Positions 5,237 through 6,514 of a stretch of 6,514 nt of DNA are shown piece by piece; the stretch's first letter is position 1, and the number at the start of each line of letters is the position of its first letter. The stretch comes from Anaerolineales bacterium (GTDB taxonomy: Bacteria; Chloroflexota; Anaerolineae; Epilineales; JAANWY01), in assembly GCA_018263655.1 (NCBI GenBank), contig JAANWY010000255.1, forward strand, positions 1 through 6,514, given 5' to 3'. Under the pieces are notes generated by a model. That model saw only the letters and a program-made list of their open reading frames with translations. It ran no database searches and was not told the DNA's origin. The position numbers and the translations under genes are program-made.

Positions 5237-5295
5237 AAGGTCTCCGACCGCAGCCGTTGGGTCTTTGGGCTCGGTCGGAGACCTTCGCCCAACGG
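5237..5295. repeat. Palindromic intergenic repeat, GGTCTCCGACC family
   Basis: AAGGTCTCCGACCG (5237-5250) is the perfect 14-bp complement of 5272-5285. A second pair, CCGTTGGG (5254-5261) and CCCAACGG (5288-5295), is interleaved with it. The right half, 5269-5294 (GCTCGGTCGGAGACC...), is identical to 3714-3740 apart from one extra G there, so the two sites share a dispersed repeat. It lies between the aldo/keto reductase gene and the promoter region of the Crp/Fnr gene. No coding sequence is seen in the 5122-5414 spacer. Confidence 0.75.
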
Positions 5296-5341
5296 AGAAT
5301 TTTGGTTCTGTCTTGTCCAGGCTAGGGACTTCCAGGGAAAT

Positions 5342-5397
5342 AAACCTCCCAAAAATAGCCCATTTCCCTCAGAAATCTTTGGGCCTTTGGGAGGTTT
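5342..5397 (-). terminator. Nested hairpin, likely terminator of the aldo/keto reductase gene
   Basis: AAACCTCCCAAA (5342-5353) pairs perfectly with TTTGGGAGGTTT (5386-5397). Inside, GCCC/GGGC (5358-5361 with 5381-5384) and ATTTC/GAAAT (5362-5366 with 5372-5376) extend the stem. The hairpin begins 18 bp after the gene's stop. On the minus strand it is followed only by TATTT, so termination may be partial. GGGAAAT (5335-5341) could alternatively pair with ATTTCCC (5362-5368). Confidence 0.5.
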
Positions 5398-5414
5398 TAA
5401 ATTCTGGAATCCCC

Positions 5415-6380
5415 CTAATCCTTCCAGGCTGAGGCCTCTGTCAGCCGCTCGACCTGCTCCTCTAACAGCGTCACATCTAGCGCGGCGAGGCTGTCCTCCA
5501 ACTGCTCGACTGAGTTGGCCCCGATGATGGGCGCCGTGATCACCGGTTGAGCCAGCAGCCATGCCAGGGAAACAGCAACGGGTGTGCTCTCATTTTCCTC
5601 TGCGACAGAGCGCACCGTGTCGATGATGCGCCACCCTCGCGCGTTGAAGTAGCGTTTTTTGATGCCCTCGGCGCGGTCCGAGTCAGGCAGTGGCTCGTCG
5701 CGGCGGTACTTGCCGGTCAAGAAGCCGCCGGCCAGCGGGCTGTAGGGGATCACGCCCAGTCCCTCTTCCTCGCACAGCGGCATCAGCTCGCGCTCGAACT
5801 CCTCGCGGTGCGCCAGGTTGTAGTGAGGCTGCAGCGACTCATAGCGCGCCAGCTCATTCACGTCGCTGGCCCACAAGGCCTTTGCTAGGCGCCAGGCCGG
5901 ATAGTTTGAACACCCGGCGTGCAACACCTTGCCCTGCTGCACCAACTGATCGAACGCTGCCAGCGTCTCTTCGATGGGTGTCGTTTCGTCGAAGGCGTGG
6001 GCTTGGTACAGGTCGACGTAGTCGGCCTGGAGCCGGCGCAGGCTATCGTCCACCGCTTCGACAATGTGTTTGCGGCTCAAGCCTTCGCCATTTGGCCCTT
6101 CCCACATGGTTCCTCTGACTTTCGTGGCGAGCACGATCTGCCGGCGATTGCCGCGTTCCTTCATCCAGCGCCCGATAATCTCCTCCGACACCCCGCCGGG
6201 GTTGTTCTCGGTCCAGCGCGAGTAGACGTCGGCGGTGTCGATGAAATTGCCGCCGGCCTCACAGAAGGCGTCCATCACCTCGAAGGCGGTTTCTTCGTTC
6301 GCCGTCCAGCCCCACTGCATGGTTCCCAGACACAGCGGAGAGACTTTGAGTCCAGTTCGCCCCAACTTTCTATAGCTCAT
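5415..6380 (-). CDS. Aldo/keto reductase
   Basis: This is a 321-residue NADP-dependent oxidoreductase of the aldo/keto reductase (TIM-barrel) superfamily, probably cytosolic and acting on aldehydes or ketones. The substrate cannot be deduced. The opening MSYRKLGRTGLKVSPLCLGT is typical. The catalytic tetrad is visible as Asp48 and Tyr53 in NFIDTADVYS, Lys87 in LATKV and His128 in YQAHAFD. The cofactor-binding elements are GCSNY (156-160), IPYSPLAGGFLTGKY (211-225) and the C-terminal PIIGANSVEQLEDSL (284-298). The length is normal and the frame intact. The ATG at 6380 is chosen because GGAGGA lies 7 nt upstream. An in-frame ATG at 6425 would add a 15-residue leader not seen in the family and overlapping the edge repeat region. 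It is followed by a hairpin terminator, so it is probably a single-gene unit. No FNR-type box precedes it, and its link to the N-oxide genes is not evident. Confidence 0.93.
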   Translation of the reverse strand: MSYRKLGRTGLKVSPLCLGTMQWGWTANEETAFEVMDAFCEAGGNFIDTADVYSRWTENNPGGVSEEIIGRWMKERGNRRQIVLATKVRGTMWEGPNGEGLSRKHIVEAVDDSLRRLQADYVDLYQAHAFDETTPIEETLAAFDQLVQQGKVLHAGCSNYPAWRLAKALWASDVNELARYESLQPHYNLAHREEFERELMPLCEEEGLGVIPYSPLAGGFLTGKYRRDEPLPDSDRAEGIKKRYFNARGWRIIDTVRSVAEENESTPVAVSLAWLLAQPVITAPIIGANSVEQLEDSLAALDVTLLEEQVERLTEASAWKD

Positions 6381-6425
6381 ACAATGATCCTCCGGTAAGC
6401 GTTCAGGGGGCAACCCATGGAGCAT

Positions 6426-6514
6426 CCCTTCGACAGGCCCTTCGACAGGCTCAGGACGCCGCTCAGGACGCCGCCTGAGTAGACCGAGGCGAAGCCGAGG
6501 TCGTATCGAAGCGA
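6426..6514. repeat. Dispersed repeat with 12-bp tandem duplications, right edge
   Basis: CCCTTCGACAGG occurs twice in tandem (6426-6449, 12-bp period). GCTCAGGACGCC then occurs twice in tandem (6449-6472). The following CCTGAGTAGACCGAGG...TCGTATCGAAG is the inverted counterpart of the left-edge repeat at about 60-97. The unit CCCTTCG(A/T)CAGGCTCAGGACGCCGCTC also occurs at 3691-3717. It lies upstream of the aldo/keto reductase gene and runs off the window end. Confidence 0.7.

Noticed and set aside
1..6514. CRISPR array, tRNA or rRNA
   Set aside because: No regularly spaced direct repeats and no cloverleaf or rRNA-like segments were seen on either strand.

Overview
The window looks like chromosomal DNA from a moderately GC-rich, non-model bacterium. 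Dispersed palindromic intergenic repeats of the CTTCGACAGGCTCAGGACG type, together with the mix of proteins, would fit Chloroflexota (Anaerolineae-like). That placement is an inference from style; no marker gene is present.

Layout. Positions 1-110 are a structured repeat. Next is a small minus-strand DUF1858-type CxxC protein (124-357). It diverges from a plus-strand octaheme cytochrome c of the hydroxylamine oxidoreductase (HAO) superfamily (699-2240). The divergent region holds a perfect FNR/DNR-type box, a near-consensus sigma70 promoter and a perfect 24-bp inverted repeat. All remaining genes are on the minus strand. In transcription order they are an aldo/keto reductase (6380-5415), a Crp/Fnr-family regulator (5121-4420), a small four-helix membrane protein with an HAH motif (4232-3771) and a polytopic NnrS-like membrane protein (3482-2406). 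The last gene converges on the cytochrome gene. Repeat elements fill the gaps at 3568-3772 and 5237-5295 and recur at the right edge (6426-6514).

Function. Four of the six genes fit a nitrogen-oxide or NO response. These are the HAO-like octaheme cytochrome, the DUF1858 protein (a family associated with hybrid cluster protein and Fe-S/NO stress), the NnrS-like protein and the small haem-copper-oxidase-like protein. The regulator has no cysteines, so it cannot be a [4Fe-4S] FNR. Its recognition helix carries the ExxSR pattern that reads TTGAT half-sites. Two TTGAT-N4-(A/G)TCAA boxes lie upstream of the DUF1858 gene and of the small membrane protein gene. In both, the box sits 32 bp (centre to centre) from a -10-like hexamer, which is the class II activator geometry. 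I infer a small local regulon controlled by a Dnr/NnrR-like activator. The aldo/keto reductase has no evident link to it.

Most unusual feature. The perfect 24-bp inverted repeat (328-351 and 463-486) encloses the FNR-box promoter and the start codon of the DUF1858 gene. Inversion of the 111-bp core would disconnect that gene and point the promoter at the cytochrome gene. This promoter-inverton reading is a hypothesis. No invertase is visible in the window.
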